DNA of 64,000 nt, from assembly GCF_004138295.1 (NCBI RefSeq), contig NZ_SCFM01000009.1, forward strand, positions 1 to 64,000, in the 5' to 3' direction. Made by a program: the position numbers and the translations under genes. Origin of the DNA: Ectobacillus funiculus. Its GTDB lineage: Bacteria > Bacillota > Bacilli > Bacillales > Bacillaceae_G. Positions 29,762-39,564 of this stretch are shown one piece after another. The number at the start of each line of letters is the position of its first letter. Positions within the stretch are counted from its first letter, which is position 1. The notes beneath the pieces are model-generated. The model was not told the DNA's origin and ran no database searches. It saw only the letters and a program-made list of their open reading frames with translations.

Positions 29762-30862
29762 ATGATTCGCACAGAGGAGATGTTATTGAACGTCGGACCT
29801 CAGCATCCGAGTACACACGGCGTATTCCGCCTTGTTTTAAAAATTGACGGGGAAGTAATTAAAGAGGCAACACCTGTCATCGGCTATCTGCACCGAGGGA
29901 CGGAAAAGCTCGCGGAGAATCTGCAGTATACACAAATCATTCCCTATACGGACCGCATGGACTACTTGTCCGCGATGACCAATAACTATGTCATTTGCCA
30001 TGCGGTAGAAACGATGATGGGACTTGAGATACCGGAACGGGCCGAATACTTGCGGGTGCTTGCTATGGAGCTTGGACGCATTGCCAGCCATCTTGTGTGG
30101 TGGGGCACAAACTTGCTTGATATTGGAGCGGTAAGTCCATTTTTATATGCGTTCCGTGAGCGAGAGATGATTATTAATTTTTTAAATGAACTGTGCGGCG
30201 CACGTTTAACCTTCAATTACATGCGTGTAGGCGGGGTGAAGTGGGATGCCCCGGAAGGCTGGGTTGATAAGGTGCGGGAGTTCGTTCCCTATATGAGGGA
30301 GCAGCTGCAGGGCTATCACGACCTGGTAAGCGGCAATGAAATTTTTGTAAACCGCGTTAAGGGCGTCGGGATCTATACGGCGGAAGAGGCGATTGAATAC
30401 TCACTCAGTGGCGCAAACCTGCGTTGTACAGGCGTGAATTGGGATCTTCGCAAGGATGAGCCATATTCGATTTATAATCGCTTTACCTTCGATGTGCCTG
30501 TTGGAAATGTTGGCGATGCTTGGGATCGTTACGTATGCCGGATGCAGGAAATCGAGGAATCCTTGAAAATTATTGAACAAGCTGTGGAGCAATTTCCAGC
30601 GGACGGACCGACCTTGGCGAAGGTGCCGAAAATCATTAAAGCACCGAAGGGTGAGGCGTTTGTACGGATTGAGTCACCGCGCGGCGAAATTGGCTGCTAT
30701 ATTGCGAGCGACGGGAAAAAGGAGCCGTATCGTTTGAAGTTCCGCCGGCCGTCCTTCTATAACCTGCAAATTTTGCCGAAATTGCTAAAAGGTGAAAATA
30801 TCGCAAACTTGATTACAATTTTAGGCGGCATTGATATTGTACTCGGGGAGGTAGATGGCTGA
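29762..30862 (+). CDS. nuoD: NADH-quinone oxidoreductase subunit D
   Basis: The 366-residue 49-kDa-type subunit contributes to the quinone pocket with NuoB. It has 'NVGPQHPSTHGVFRL' at the N-terminus, 'RGTEKLAE' and 'ESPRGEIGCYIASDG'. It lies 5 nt after nuoC and overlaps nuoH by one base. It is not fused with nuoC. Confidence 0.97.
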   Translation: MIRTEEMLLNVGPQHPSTHGVFRLVLKIDGEVIKEATPVIGYLHRGTEKLAENLQYTQIIPYTDRMDYLSAMTNNYVICHAVETMMGLEIPERAEYLRVLAMELGRIASHLVWWGTNLLDIGAVSPFLYAFREREMIINFLNELCGARLTFNYMRVGGVKWDAPEGWVDKVREFVPYMREQLQGYHDLVSGNEIFVNRVKGVGIYTAEEAIEYSLSGANLRCTGVNWDLRKDEPYSIYNRFTFDVPVGNVGDAWDRYVCRMQEIEESLKIIEQAVEQFPADGPTLAKVPKIIKAPKGEAFVRIESPRGEIGCYIASDGKKEPYRLKFRRPSFYNLQILPKLLKGENIANLITILGGIDIVLGEVDG

Positions 30863-31863
30863 TGGTGGAACACCTCTTGCAATCGACGCCTGGCTGGACG
30901 AACTTTTTCATTTTTTTCGGGCTGGCGGTCATTCTGCTGTTCGTTGTGCTCGGCTTTGTTACATATGGAATTCTCGCTGAACGTAAGCTGATGGGCTTTA
31001 TGCAAGGCCGGATTGGGCCGAATCATTTAGGCGGCCGCTTCGGTCTGCTGCAAACAGTAGCTGACGTACTCAAGCTATTGCTGAAGGAGGATACGATTCC
31101 CAAGGCTGCGGACAGACCGCTGTTTATTTTAGGGCCGGTGATCGCCTTTGCGCCCGCGTTCATGGTGCTGGCGACAATTCCTTTTACAGAGAATCTTCAG
31201 TTTGCCGATTTAGGAGTCGGCCTTTTATACTACATTGCTATTTCAGGTATTTCAACTATTGGCATTGTAACAGGGGCGTGGGGGTCTAATAATAAATATT
31301 CCCTGCTCGGGGGCATGCGTGCTGCGGCACAGATGATTTCCTACGAGATTCCGCTTGTCATGAGTGTAATCGGCGTTGTTCTTCTAACAGGAAGCTTAAA
31401 TTTAAATGAGATTGTGCAGGCGCAGGAGCATCTATGGTACATATTTGTGCAGCCGATTGGCTTTATCGTTTTTTTCATTGCAGCTATTTCTGAGTTAAAC
31501 CGTACACCATTTGACTTGCCAGAGGCTGAATCTGAGCTTGTTTCCGGTTTTCATACAGAATACTCGGGCTTTCGCTGGGCGTTCTTTATGCTTGCGGAGT
31601 ACGTCTATTTATTCGGGATGTCGGCGCTGATCACGGTGCTATTCCTTGGGGGCTGGCAGCCGGTCTTCTTCCTCGGCTTTATTCCAGGGGCGGTATGGTT
31701 TGCGCTGAAATTCATGTTCGTCGTCTTTCTGCTCATGTGGATTCGCTATACGTTTCCCCGCATGCGGGCCGATCAGCTTATGGAATTTGGCTGGAAGGTG
31801 CTTCTGCCAATCGCGCTCGCAAATATCTTCTTAACAGCACTTGTAAAAGAATTATTTTTCTAG
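30862..31863 (+). CDS. nuoH: NADH-quinone oxidoreductase subunit H
   Basis: The 333-residue protein has about eight membrane helices and joins the peripheral to the membrane arm. 'ERKLMGFMQGRIGPNHLGG' and 'SELNRTPFDLPEAESELVSG' are the diagnostic loops. It overlaps nuoD by one base (TGATG). A 135-nt gap with two hairpins follows. Confidence 0.97.
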   Translation: MVEHLLQSTPGWTNFFIFFGLAVILLFVVLGFVTYGILAERKLMGFMQGRIGPNHLGGRFGLLQTVADVLKLLLKEDTIPKAADRPLFILGPVIAFAPAFMVLATIPFTENLQFADLGVGLLYYIAISGISTIGIVTGAWGSNNKYSLLGGMRAAAQMISYEIPLVMSVIGVVLLTGSLNLNEIVQAQEHLWYIFVQPIGFIVFFIAAISELNRTPFDLPEAESELVSGFHTEYSGFRWAFFMLAEYVYLFGMSALITVLFLGGWQPVFFLGFIPGAVWFALKFMFVVFLLMWIRYTFPRMRADQLMEFGWKVLLPIALANIFLTALVKELFF

Positions 31864-31872
31864 TGAAGAATG

Positions 31873-31974
31873 GGCGCGGCTCGTTTAGTCCTCAGAGGAG
31901 GGCTGGCCGCGGGAGCTGGAAACACGAAAAGCGTTCGCGGCTTGCTTGGCTCTCAGAGGCGAGCAAGCCGCGAA
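31873..31974 (+). other. Two tandem G/C-rich hairpins between nuoH and nuoI
   Basis: CGCGGC...GCCGCG (about 31873-31913) and TTCGCGGCTTGCT...AGCAAGCCGCGAA (31934-31974, 13 perfect pairs) are related in sequence, both with CTCAGAGG in the loop. They look like a duplicated hairpin. No T-tract follows, so they probably affect mRNA processing or stability, not termination. Confidence 0.7.
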
Positions 31975-31998
31975 GGTTAGACAAAGGGGCGAAAACCA

Positions 31999-32418
31999 AT
32001 GATAGGACTATTTAAAGGTTTGAAGTATACCCTGAAAAATTTAACGAGGGAAAAGGTTACGTATGATTATCCGAATCAGCCGCTTCCGCTTCCCGATCGG
32101 TTTCGAGGGATTCAAAAGTTCTACCCTGAAAAATGTATTGTTTGTAATCAGTGCGCACAAATTTGCCCGACAAACTGCATTCAGCTAACAGGCAAAAAAC
32201 ACCCGGATCCAACGAAAAAAGGGAAAATCATCGACACATATGATATTAACTTCGAGATTTGCATTTTATGCGACCTCTGCACAGAGGTTTGTCCGACCGA
32301 GGCGATTGTAATGACAAATAACTTTGAGCTGGCAGAGTATACACGAGATGATTTGTTCAAAAATCTCCAGTGGCTGGATGAGAACGATACGAATGTGAGA
32401 AAGGAGAATAAAGTATGA
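31999..32418 (+). CDS. nuoI: NADH-quinone oxidoreductase subunit I
   Basis: The 139-residue ferredoxin-like protein has two [4Fe-4S] motifs, 'CIVCNQCAQICPTNC' and 'CILCDLCTEVCP', housing clusters N6a and N6b. It follows the hairpin gap with AGGGGCG before the ATG and overlaps nuoJ by 4 nt. Confidence 0.97.
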   Translation: MIGLFKGLKYTLKNLTREKVTYDYPNQPLPLPDRFRGIQKFYPEKCIVCNQCAQICPTNCIQLTGKKHPDPTKKGKIIDTYDINFEICILCDLCTEVCPTEAIVMTNNFELAEYTRDDLFKNLQWLDENDTNVRKENKV

Positions 32419-32936
32419 GCGGTGAGCTGCTGGCGTTTCTGGCGCTGTCCCTGATTGCGATTATGGGCGGTGTGCTCATGCTGAACTTTACGAAGGTTAT
32501 GCATATGATGCTCGCCCTCGTCTTTACTTTTCTTAGCATAGCAGGCTTGTATATTACGCTGTCAGCAGAGTTTGTCGGTGTTGTGCAGGTGCTCATCTAT
32601 TCTGGTGCTGTGACGATCATTATGATTTTTGGCATCATGCTGACAAAGCAGGATGATGAAAGCGAAGGAAAGAGCAAGCTTCGTTCCTTGCTTGTTTTTA
32701 TCGGCGTTGTTGCTTTTGGAGCAGTCATGTATTATGCCGTAAATAATACGGAGTTTACACCAGCAACCGATGCGCCTGCCCTCCATGAGGAGAATACGAA
32801 GCAAATCGGGGAAATGCTGTATACGAAGTATATTATTCCATTTGAACTAGTGTCCGTTCTTCTGCTGGTTGCTCTTGTTGGAGCGATTATTTTAGCGAAA
32901 GGGGACGGAAAAGAGGAGGGACGCTCTCATGAGTGA
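32415..32936 (+). CDS. nuoJ: NADH-quinone oxidoreductase subunit J
   Basis: The 173-residue membrane protein has five helices and the conserved '[20 protein letters not shown]' segment containing the pi-bulge helix. It overlaps nuoI by 4 nt and nuoK by 8 nt. Confidence 0.95.
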   Translation: MSGELLAFLALSLIAIMGGVLMLNFTKVMHMMLALVFTFLSIAGLYITLSAEFVGVVQVLIYSGAVTIIMIFGIMLTKQDDESEGKSKLRSLLVFIGVVAFGAVMYYAVNNTEFTPATDAPALHEENTKQIGEMLYTKYIIPFELVSVLLLVALVGAIILAKGDGKEEGRSHE

Positions 32937-33243
32937 TGTTCCAGCATCCGCGTATTTGGCGCTTGCGATTATTTTGTTTTGCATCGGGCTTTATGGGGCG
33001 CTGACAAAGCGCAATACTGTCATTGTCTTGATTTGTATCGAGCTCATGCTGAACGCGGCCAATCTAAATCTGATTGCCTTTAGCAAGCTTGGTGCATTCC
33101 CAAGCCTGACGGGGCAAATTTTCGCATTGTTTACGATTGCAGTGGCTGCGGCAGAAGCAGCGGTCGGCTTGGCAATTTTGATTTCGTTATATAGAAACCG
33201 CTCAACAGTCAATACAGATGAAATGGATTCCTTAAAGCACTAG
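32929..33243 (+). CDS. nuoK: NADH-quinone oxidoreductase subunit K
   Basis: The 104-residue protein has three helices and the family signature '[18 protein letters not shown]' with two buried glutamates (in 'IELML' and '[12 protein letters not shown]') of the proton path. Confidence 0.96.
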   Translation: MSDVPASAYLALAIILFCIGLYGALTKRNTVIVLICIELMLNAANLNLIAFSKLGAFPSLTGQIFALFTIAVAAAEAAVGLAILISLYRNRSTVNTDEMDSLKH

Positions 33244-33264
33244 GGCAAGAAGGGAGAAAAGACA

Positions 33265-35124
33265 ATGATGGAATATGCATGGCTTATACCGCTTTTTCCG
33301 CTCGCCTCATTTGTTCTCTTGCTGATTGCTGGTAAGAAGATGGGGGAAGCGAGCAGCGTAATTGGCATAGCGCTGACGTTTCTTTCATTTGCGGGCTCGG
33401 TGCTCGTGCTACTTGAGCGTATATCCTCTTCTACGCTGAAGCAGGAATGGACGTGGCTTAGCATTGGCAAAACGAGCGTAACCTTTGGATTTGAAATTAA
33501 CGCATTAAACGCTTTAATGCTGTTGATTGTAACGCTTGTTAGCTTGTTGGTACATATATATTCTCGGGGATATATGCACGGTGATGAACGGTTTTACATG
33601 TTTTATGCCTATCTGGGACTATTCACGTTTGCGATGCTCGGTCTTGTCATCGCTACGAATGTATTGCAGCTTTATATCTTCTGGGAGCTTGTCGGCTTAG
33701 GATCCTTCCTATTAATCGGCTTCTACTTCTTTAAAGAGGAAGCGAAGGCAGCGGCGAAGAAGGCGTTTATTATGACGCGGATCGGTGACGTTGGCTTGTT
33801 TATCGGCATGATTCTATTATTCTGGCAAACTGGCAGCTTTGAATATGATGAGATTTTCAAGGCTGTGCAGGCGGGTGAAATGTCAGGGACGATGATTACG
33901 CTGACGGCAATTTTAATTTTCGTCGGAGCGATCGGGAAGTCTGGTCAGTTTCCGCTTCATACATGGCTTCCAGATGCGATGGAGGGCCCGACGCCTGTGT
34001 CAGCTCTCATCCATGCGGCTACGATGGTAGCGGCAGGGGTATATTTAGTGGCAACGATGTTCCCGCTCTTTGAAGCAAGCAAAGCGGCGATGATGACCGT
34101 TGCGGTTGTCGGTGGATTTACGGCAATTTTTGCAGCATCCATTGCTCTGGTGCAACGGGACATCAAACGCGTACTGGCATATTCAACGGTAAGCCAGTTA
34201 GGCTACATGATGCTTTCCCTCGGCTCTGCTGGTTATGTAGCGGGTGTGTTTCACCTAACCACGCACGCATTTTTCAAAGCGCTGTTGTTCCTTGCTGCAG
34301 GAAGCGTCATTCATGCGGTACATACACAGGATATTGAAGAAATGGGCGGCTTGTTCCGGAAGATGAAGGTAACAGGCACTTTGTTTTTAATCGGTACGCT
34401 GGCAATCAGCGGAGTTCCGCTGCTTTCCGGGTTTTTCAGCAAGGATGAAATTCTAGTTGCGACGTGGGAGCAGGGCAATTACGTTCTCTTTTGGTTAGCT
34501 GTCCTAGCGGCATTTCTTACGGCATTTTATATGTTCCGTTTATTCTTTATGGTCTTTATGGGGAAGCCGCGCGGCAAGCAGCAGGAGGTGCATGAATCTC
34601 CAAGTGTCATGACTGTACCGATGCTGGTGCTCGGCGTGCTAGCTATCCTGGCAGGCTATATTAACACACCTTGGTTTGGAACATTTCTCGGAGATTGGTT
34701 AACAGAGGATGTTCCGTTTCACGTACATGAGGGACATGGTCCAGCGTGGATTATGATCGTTGCTACGCTTGTATCGTTAGCTGGGATCTTCCTCGCGTAC
34801 CTGATGTACGGAAAAGGAGCAATCCCTCGCGGCTGGCTGGGCGGCAGCGGCTCCATTCCTTATCGTACCTTAAAAAACAAATATTATATTGATGAGTTAT
34901 ACGGCATAACGATTTTGCCGCTTGTAAAGGGAATCTCGCTTATGCTTGGTGCAATTGAAAAATATGTTATGGAGGGCTTGGCCCAAATCGTCGGTGCTTG
35001 TGTACAGGCAATCGGTAAGCTCGGCTCTAGGCTGCAAAGCGGGCAAGTGCAAACATATGGCGCGGTAGCATTTATTGGGCTAGCTGTTCTGCTTGTTATT
35101 CTGTTGGTAGGGGGGGATATGTAA
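33265..35124 (+). CDS. nuoL: NADH-quinone oxidoreductase subunit L
   Basis: The 619-residue antiporter-like subunit has 'WELVGLGSFLLIGFY' (with the key Glu), 'HTWLPDAMEGPTPVSALIHA' and a C-terminal lateral helix region. It starts with two consecutive ATG codons; the first follows AAGGGAG. It overlaps nuoM by one base (TAATG). Confidence 0.97.
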   Translation: MMEYAWLIPLFPLASFVLLLIAGKKMGEASSVIGIALTFLSFAGSVLVLLERISSSTLKQEWTWLSIGKTSVTFGFEINALNALMLLIVTLVSLLVHIYSRGYMHGDERFYMFYAYLGLFTFAMLGLVIATNVLQLYIFWELVGLGSFLLIGFYFFKEEAKAAAKKAFIMTRIGDVGLFIGMILLFWQTGSFEYDEIFKAVQAGEMSGTMITLTAILIFVGAIGKSGQFPLHTWLPDAMEGPTPVSALIHAATMVAAGVYLVATMFPLFEASKAAMMTVAVVGGFTAIFAASIALVQRDIKRVLAYSTVSQLGYMMLSLGSAGYVAGVFHLTTHAFFKALLFLAAGSVIHAVHTQDIEEMGGLFRKMKVTGTLFLIGTLAISGVPLLSGFFSKDEILVATWEQGNYVLFWLAVLAAFLTAFYMFRLFFMVFMGKPRGKQQEVHESPSVMTVPMLVLGVLAILAGYINTPWFGTFLGDWLTEDVPFHVHEGHGPAWIMIVATLVSLAGIFLAYLMYGKGAIPRGWLGGSGSIPYRTLKNKYYIDELYGITILPLVKGISLMLGAIEKYVMEGLAQIVGACVQAIGKLGSRLQSGQVQTYGAVAFIGLAVLLVILLVGGDM

Positions 35125-36626
35125 TGGAAATTCTATTGTCTGTATTCATTTTCTCCCCGCTTTTAGGAATTCTAGTTCTCGCCCTTCTGCCAAAGGGAAG
35201 GGAGAAGACAGCGAGGCTGCTCGGCATCGTAACGACACTCATTCCACTTGTCTGTGCGCTTATCTTGTATGGCTCGTATTTGGCAGGAAAGGATTTTGCC
35301 TCATTTACAGAAAAAATAACCTGGATTCAGTTTGGTAGATTCGAAGGCTTGCCGGACGGCTCCTTCAGCATTCTATATGAGCTAGGGATTGATGGCTTTT
35401 CATTTGTCATGATGCTGCTAACGGCAGTATTGGCAACGCTCGCTGCAGTGACAGCCGCGTCCTTCATTAAAGAAGCGCCTAGAAGCTTTTATATGCTGCT
35501 GCTGCTGCTCGAAATTGGGATGCTTGGCGTATTCGCAGCTCAAAACCTACTTCTCTTTTTCGTATTCTTTGAGTTAACATTGCCGGCAATGTTCCTTCTG
35601 GTTGGAAAGTGGGGGAAATTCGAGAGTGAAAAGGCAGCGTATAGCTACCTGATTTATAACGGAATCGGCTCTGCGATTTTGTTAATTGTTTTTACCATTT
35701 TGTTTGCCAGAACAGGAACAACAGATATCGCATCGCTTCGTACTATTTTGGCGGCAGGCGAAAGCCCGATTGGCCCAATTTCCGGCTCCATGCAAACGGC
35801 CCTTTTTGTTGCTATGCTCATTGCCTTTGGGATTAAGCTTCCGGTATTGCCGCTTCACCGCTGGATGGTGAATGTGCACGTTCAGGCTCCGCCGGCTGTT
35901 GTTATGCTGCACGCGGGCGTGCTATTGAAAATTGGTGCGTACGGTTTGATCCGTTTTGGAATCGGAATTTTTCCGGAGCAGTTTAAGAAATTTGCTGTGC
36001 TGATTGCGATTCTCGGGGTTGTAAACCTGCTGTACGGGGCATTTTTGGCACTTGTACAAACAGATTTCCGAAAGGTTCTTGCATACTCCAGTATTTCCCA
36101 TATGGGCATTGTACTCATTGGTCTAGCGGCATTGAATGAGGCAGGAATCAAGGGAGCAATTTTTCAGGTTGTATCTCATGGCTTAATTGCAGCGCTACTA
36201 TTTTTCCTGCTTGGTATTATGGAAGACCGCTTGGGCACATCGGAGCTGCAGCGGATTGGCGGATTGGCAAAATCAGCGCCGCTCTTCAGCGGTTTTCTGT
36301 TAGCGAGTGCGATGGCCTCGCTTGGATTACCGGGCATGTCTGGGTTTGTGAGTGAATTCCTGGCATTTCTCGGCTTATTTGAGTCCATGCCAGTTGTGGC
36401 GGCAGTCGGAACGCTCGGTATTATTATAACGGCGGCTTATCTGCTGCGTGCTGTGCTTGGCATGACGTTCGGACAAGAGAAGGGGGCAATGAAGGCGGAT
36501 ATACAAGGTGCGGAGTTTATCCCTGTGCTTGTCTTGCTGTTCTTCATTCTTGTTATCGGCGTAATGCCAGATGTACTCGGCGGACCGCTTAGCTCCACAT
36601 TACAATCATTAGGGATAAGGGGGTAG
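35124..36626 (+). CDS. nuoM: NADH-quinone oxidoreductase subunit M
   Basis: The 500-residue antiporter-like subunit has 'FFELTLPAMFLLVGKWG' and 'PLHRWMVNVHVQAPPAVVML'; the equivalent loop in relatives usually reads 'HTWLPDAH..AP', so this is somewhat diverged. It overlaps nuoL by one base. Confidence 0.95.
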   Translation: MEILLSVFIFSPLLGILVLALLPKGREKTARLLGIVTTLIPLVCALILYGSYLAGKDFASFTEKITWIQFGRFEGLPDGSFSILYELGIDGFSFVMMLLTAVLATLAAVTAASFIKEAPRSFYMLLLLLEIGMLGVFAAQNLLLFFVFFELTLPAMFLLVGKWGKFESEKAAYSYLIYNGIGSAILLIVFTILFARTGTTDIASLRTILAAGESPIGPISGSMQTALFVAMLIAFGIKLPVLPLHRWMVNVHVQAPPAVVMLHAGVLLKIGAYGLIRFGIGIFPEQFKKFAVLIAILGVVNLLYGAFLALVQTDFRKVLAYSSISHMGIVLIGLAALNEAGIKGAIFQVVSHGLIAALLFFLLGIMEDRLGTSELQRIGGLAKSAPLFSGFLLASAMASLGLPGMSGFVSEFLAFLGLFESMPVVAAVGTLGIIITAAYLLRAVLGMTFGQEKGAMKADIQGAEFIPVLVLLFFILVIGVMPDVLGGPLSSTLQSLGIRG

Positions 36627-36632
36627 GATAGA

Positions 36633-38153
36633 ATGGATATGCAGACACTTTTAGGTTATCAGTGGAGCTTAATGACACCAGAGTTTATTGTTGTCATTGC
36701 AGCTATCCTTCTATCGATCCTTGATTTGCTGCTAAAGGATTCCTTTAACCGTCAGCATTTCGCATATGGAGCGTTTGGAGCAAGTGTGCTCGCGCTCGTT
36801 TCGCTTATTTTGCTATATCATCAAGCAACTGCTGATATTTTGGAGGGCACATTTGTCTTAGACGGATTTGCCAAGGCGTTTAAAACCTTGCTGCTAGTCG
36901 GGGCAGCGCTTGTCTTCCTCCTTGCCGCCAGCGGGGAGAAAAAAACACCAATTGAGGATAAGGGCGAGTATTATTACTTGCTGCTAACAGCGCTTCTGGG
37001 TGCGATGTTTATGGCATCAAGTGCCGATCTGATTACGCTGTTTGTCGGACTGGAGCTGCTATCACTGTCCTCCTTCATTCTTGTCGGCATCCGTAAGCGC
37101 AGCCAGGCATCCAATGAGGCCGCGATGAAATACGTGATTAATGGCGGTATTTCAACCGCAATTACATTGTTTGGCTTTAGCTATCTGTACGGACTTACGG
37201 GTTCCACAAATATTATTGCGATGCGAGAGGCGTTGGCCAATCTTTCTGATGGCAGCATGCATCTCCTGCTGGCATTTGCCTTCCTGCTGACGTTTGTTGG
37301 CCTATCGTTCAAGCTTGCGACAGCACCGTTTCATATGTGGGCGCCTGATGTATATCAAGGTGCAGCAACCCCAGTTACCGCCTTTTTAGGAACGGTATCG
37401 AAGCTTGCCGGCTTTGTTATCATGATGCGCCTGTTCATTATGGTTTTTGCGGTCGTACCAGATGTAACAGGTAAACAGTCACTGTCTGCGAGCATGCAAA
37501 TGTATATCGCGGTTTTGGCTGCGATTACGATGATTGTCGGCAATACAATTGCCCTAAAGCAGCAAAATGTAAAGCGTTTGTTTGCTTATTCGGGCATTGC
37601 ACATGCGGGATACTTGCTTGTACCGCTGCTCATGCTTTCACCGTTCACGCTCGACAGCATGTGGTTTTATATGCTTGCTTACCTGCTCATGAATATCGGT
37701 GTGTTTGCTATCATCCATGGCTTGCAGCGACAAAATGGCAGTGAAGGCTTTGACCTGTTTGCTGGCTTGTTTCAACGCTCGCCATTTGCAGCGGTGGCGA
37801 TGACGATTTTCATCCTTTCGCTTGCGGGCATCCCGGGCACGGCTGGTTTTATCGGGAAAATTAACATTTTTATCGGGGCATTTGTTATCGAACCAGGGCA
37901 TTACGTACTGCCATCCATTATGATGGCAACAACAGTTGTCTCGTTTGTGTATTATTTCCGCATCCTGCAGCAAATGTTCTTCCGCAAGCCGGAAGGTGAC
38001 CAAAAGCTAAAGATACCATTGAATGTGAATGTTGTTATTACACTTTGTGCGGTGCTGACACTCTTATTTGGGATTCTGCCGGCAATTGGCTATCAATTCT
38101 TCTATGAAAACTTCCCGCTGCTGAAAGATTTCTTTTTTACAGGAGCAGAATAG
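36633..38153 (+). CDS. nuoN: NADH-quinone oxidoreductase subunit N
   Basis: The 506-residue antiporter-like subunit has 'GLELLSLSSFILVGIRKRS', 'ATAPFHMWAPDVYQGAATPV' and 'SLAGIPGTAGFIGKINIF'. It is the last gene of the nuo operon. An alternative ATG lies two codons downstream. Confidence 0.96.
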   Translation: MDMQTLLGYQWSLMTPEFIVVIAAILLSILDLLLKDSFNRQHFAYGAFGASVLALVSLILLYHQATADILEGTFVLDGFAKAFKTLLLVGAALVFLLAASGEKKTPIEDKGEYYYLLLTALLGAMFMASSADLITLFVGLELLSLSSFILVGIRKRSQASNEAAMKYVINGGISTAITLFGFSYLYGLTGSTNIIAMREALANLSDGSMHLLLAFAFLLTFVGLSFKLATAPFHMWAPDVYQGAATPVTAFLGTVSKLAGFVIMMRLFIMVFAVVPDVTGKQSLSASMQMYIAVLAAITMIVGNTIALKQQNVKRLFAYSGIAHAGYLLVPLLMLSPFTLDSMWFYMLAYLLMNIGVFAIIHGLQRQNGSEGFDLFAGLFQRSPFAAVAMTIFILSLAGIPGTAGFIGKINIFIGAFVIEPGHYVLPSIMMATTVVSFVYYFRILQQMFFRKPEGDQKLKIPLNVNVVITLCAVLTLLFGILPAIGYQFFYENFPLLKDFFFTGAE

Positions 38154-38172
38154 TGGTAAAATAGAGAAAAAT

Positions 38173-38300
38173 AAAGAAAAATCGCTGATTGGCGAGCCGT
38201 TAGGCGAAGACAGAGGCGTAGTTGCACTTACACTTTGCTTCTAAATTTTCAACTGCGTCAAATTTGCTGCTAGCTGGAAATTTAGACTTTCTGAAAGTGC
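38173..38300 (-). repeat. Dispersed 130-bp element, copy 8 (reverse orientation)
   Basis: Read on the minus strand it has the usual order: a 5' hairpin (AAATTTCCAGCTAGCAGC and a 3' arm GACGCAGTTGAAAATTTAG, somewhat longer than usual), GTGCAACTACGCCTCTGTC, and the 3' hairpin ending CGCCAATCAGCGATTTTTCTTT. It lies between nuoN and the operon terminator. Confidence 0.85.
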
Positions 38301-38336
38301 AAAAAGGTGTAGAGATAAACTCTACGCTTTTTCTTT
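38301..38336 (+). terminator. Terminator of the nuo operon
   Basis: AAAAAGGTGTAGAG and CTCTACGCTTTTTC form an 8-9-bp stem with one wobble and a T-tract. It starts where reverse repeat copy 8 ends. Confidence 0.8.
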
Positions 38337-38450
38337 GTGTATAACAAACCGATACAATTTTATTACCACGTCTCCCACATGAAAATAACAATTTCATAAC
38401 TAGGCGAGTTAGTATAAAATAAACAAGGAGGTGAGACCGTTCGCCAAAAT

Positions 38451-38711
38451 TTGGATGTTTTTTGGCAACGGTATATTATGCAAATTTTCGGGCAGCAAGC
38501 ACTTATTGCCATTGTGCTGCATTTACTGTTTATTGCACTTACCTGGTGGGCGCTGCAGGGCATCCACTTCGAGAATTTGATGAAAAAAGGAAAGATTGCG
38601 CAAACGAGGGTGCTTCTAATTTTATTGACCATCGCAATCGGTTCGTCAGTGAGCAGATTCTTTTTGGATTATCTCGGGTACTCTAACAGTCTCACATATC
38701 TCTTTAAGTAA
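38451..38711 (+). CDS. ywzB: YwzB family membrane protein (DUF1146)
   Basis: The protein has two membrane helices and 'LHLLFIALTWWALQGIHFENL', typical of YwzB, which lies between atp/nuo genes and ywmB-murAA in bacilli. The start is uncertain. The frame opens with TTG at 38451 (86 residues), but a strong AAGGAGGTGAGA lies 14-20 nt further upstream with no better in-frame start near it. An ATG at 38478 gives 77 residues, closer to the conserved length. Confidence 0.85.
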   Translation: MDVFWQRYIMQIFGQQALIAIVLHLLFIALTWWALQGIHFENLMKKGKIAQTRVLLILLTIAIGSSVSRFFLDYLGYSNSLTYLFK

Positions 38712-38809
38712 AAGCTGGAATACTCTTTAATGTAGTTTTTGTCGAGCTTTTAGTGGTATGTATTGTTTCTTCCTCGTCCAAAATGGAGATAAAGGGGAGT
38801 GGGGAAGAG

Positions 38810-39523
38810 ATGAAAAAGGGAATACAACTGCTAGCGGTAATTTTGGTGGGAGTCTTGGCTTGTTTTTTGGGTTATACGCGTATTGAAGCACAAGAGCCGG
38901 TGGAGAAGCTTGAGAAGATGATTGCGGTCGTGGAGGCAAATGGAGCGACTGTGGAGCAGTGGTCTTGGCTTGCAAAAGAAGAGCTTGATTCAGTACAAGA
39001 TGTACATACATTTTATAAACTGTTAGATAGCTTGGCTGAGAAGAAAGTGGCAGCCGATTGGAAAGTCGAGCAGTCACCTGAAGGTTACAAGGCAATAGCG
39101 GTAAAAAAATTTACTCATTATCAAGAAAGATTGGTTGTCACGTGGGCAAAAGAGAATACTAAGGACGAAACCTTTATTACATATGAAGTAAAGGGGACAG
39201 AGTGGGACGACGCAATTTTAAAAAAAATGCATAAAATTTTTAGACAAAATCCTGCAACTTTCACTTGTGTTCAAGCTGTTTTCAATGATAAGATTGAAGG
39301 TGTTTTGCAAAATAAGGCAGCTGAAATATTGAAAGATTTATCTGCTACGCCGATTGAGTCTTTAGAGGAAATAGCATTCGTCTCCGTCTCCGCATATACT
39401 GAGGAGTGGAAAGACGCTCTTGCGGTAAATAGAGAGAAAATGAATGTGCAAGTTGCGCTGCGCAACACTGACAACAAGACAACTGTTGTGGTTGGCACAC
39501 CAATTATTACATCTGAGTATTGA
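38810..39523 (+). CDS. ywmB: YwmB family protein (DUF1779)
   Basis: The 237-residue protein has an N-terminal signal or membrane segment (about 6-24) and a secreted mixed domain of unknown function. It lies directly upstream of murAA as in B. subtilis. The ATG at 38810 follows GGGGAAGAG and was chosen over an in-frame start 19 codons earlier. Confidence 0.85.
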   Translation: MKKGIQLLAVILVGVLACFLGYTRIEAQEPVEKLEKMIAVVEANGATVEQWSWLAKEELDSVQDVHTFYKLLDSLAEKKVAADWKVEQSPEGYKAIAVKKFTHYQERLVVTWAKENTKDETFITYEVKGTEWDDAILKKMHKIFRQNPATFTCVQAVFNDKIEGVLQNKAAEILKDLSATPIESLEEIAFVSVSAYTEEWKDALAVNREKMNVQVALRNTDNKTTVVVGTPIITSEY

Positions 39524-39564
39524 ATAGATAGTGTACAAAATTAAGGACACGGAGGGGAATACCT

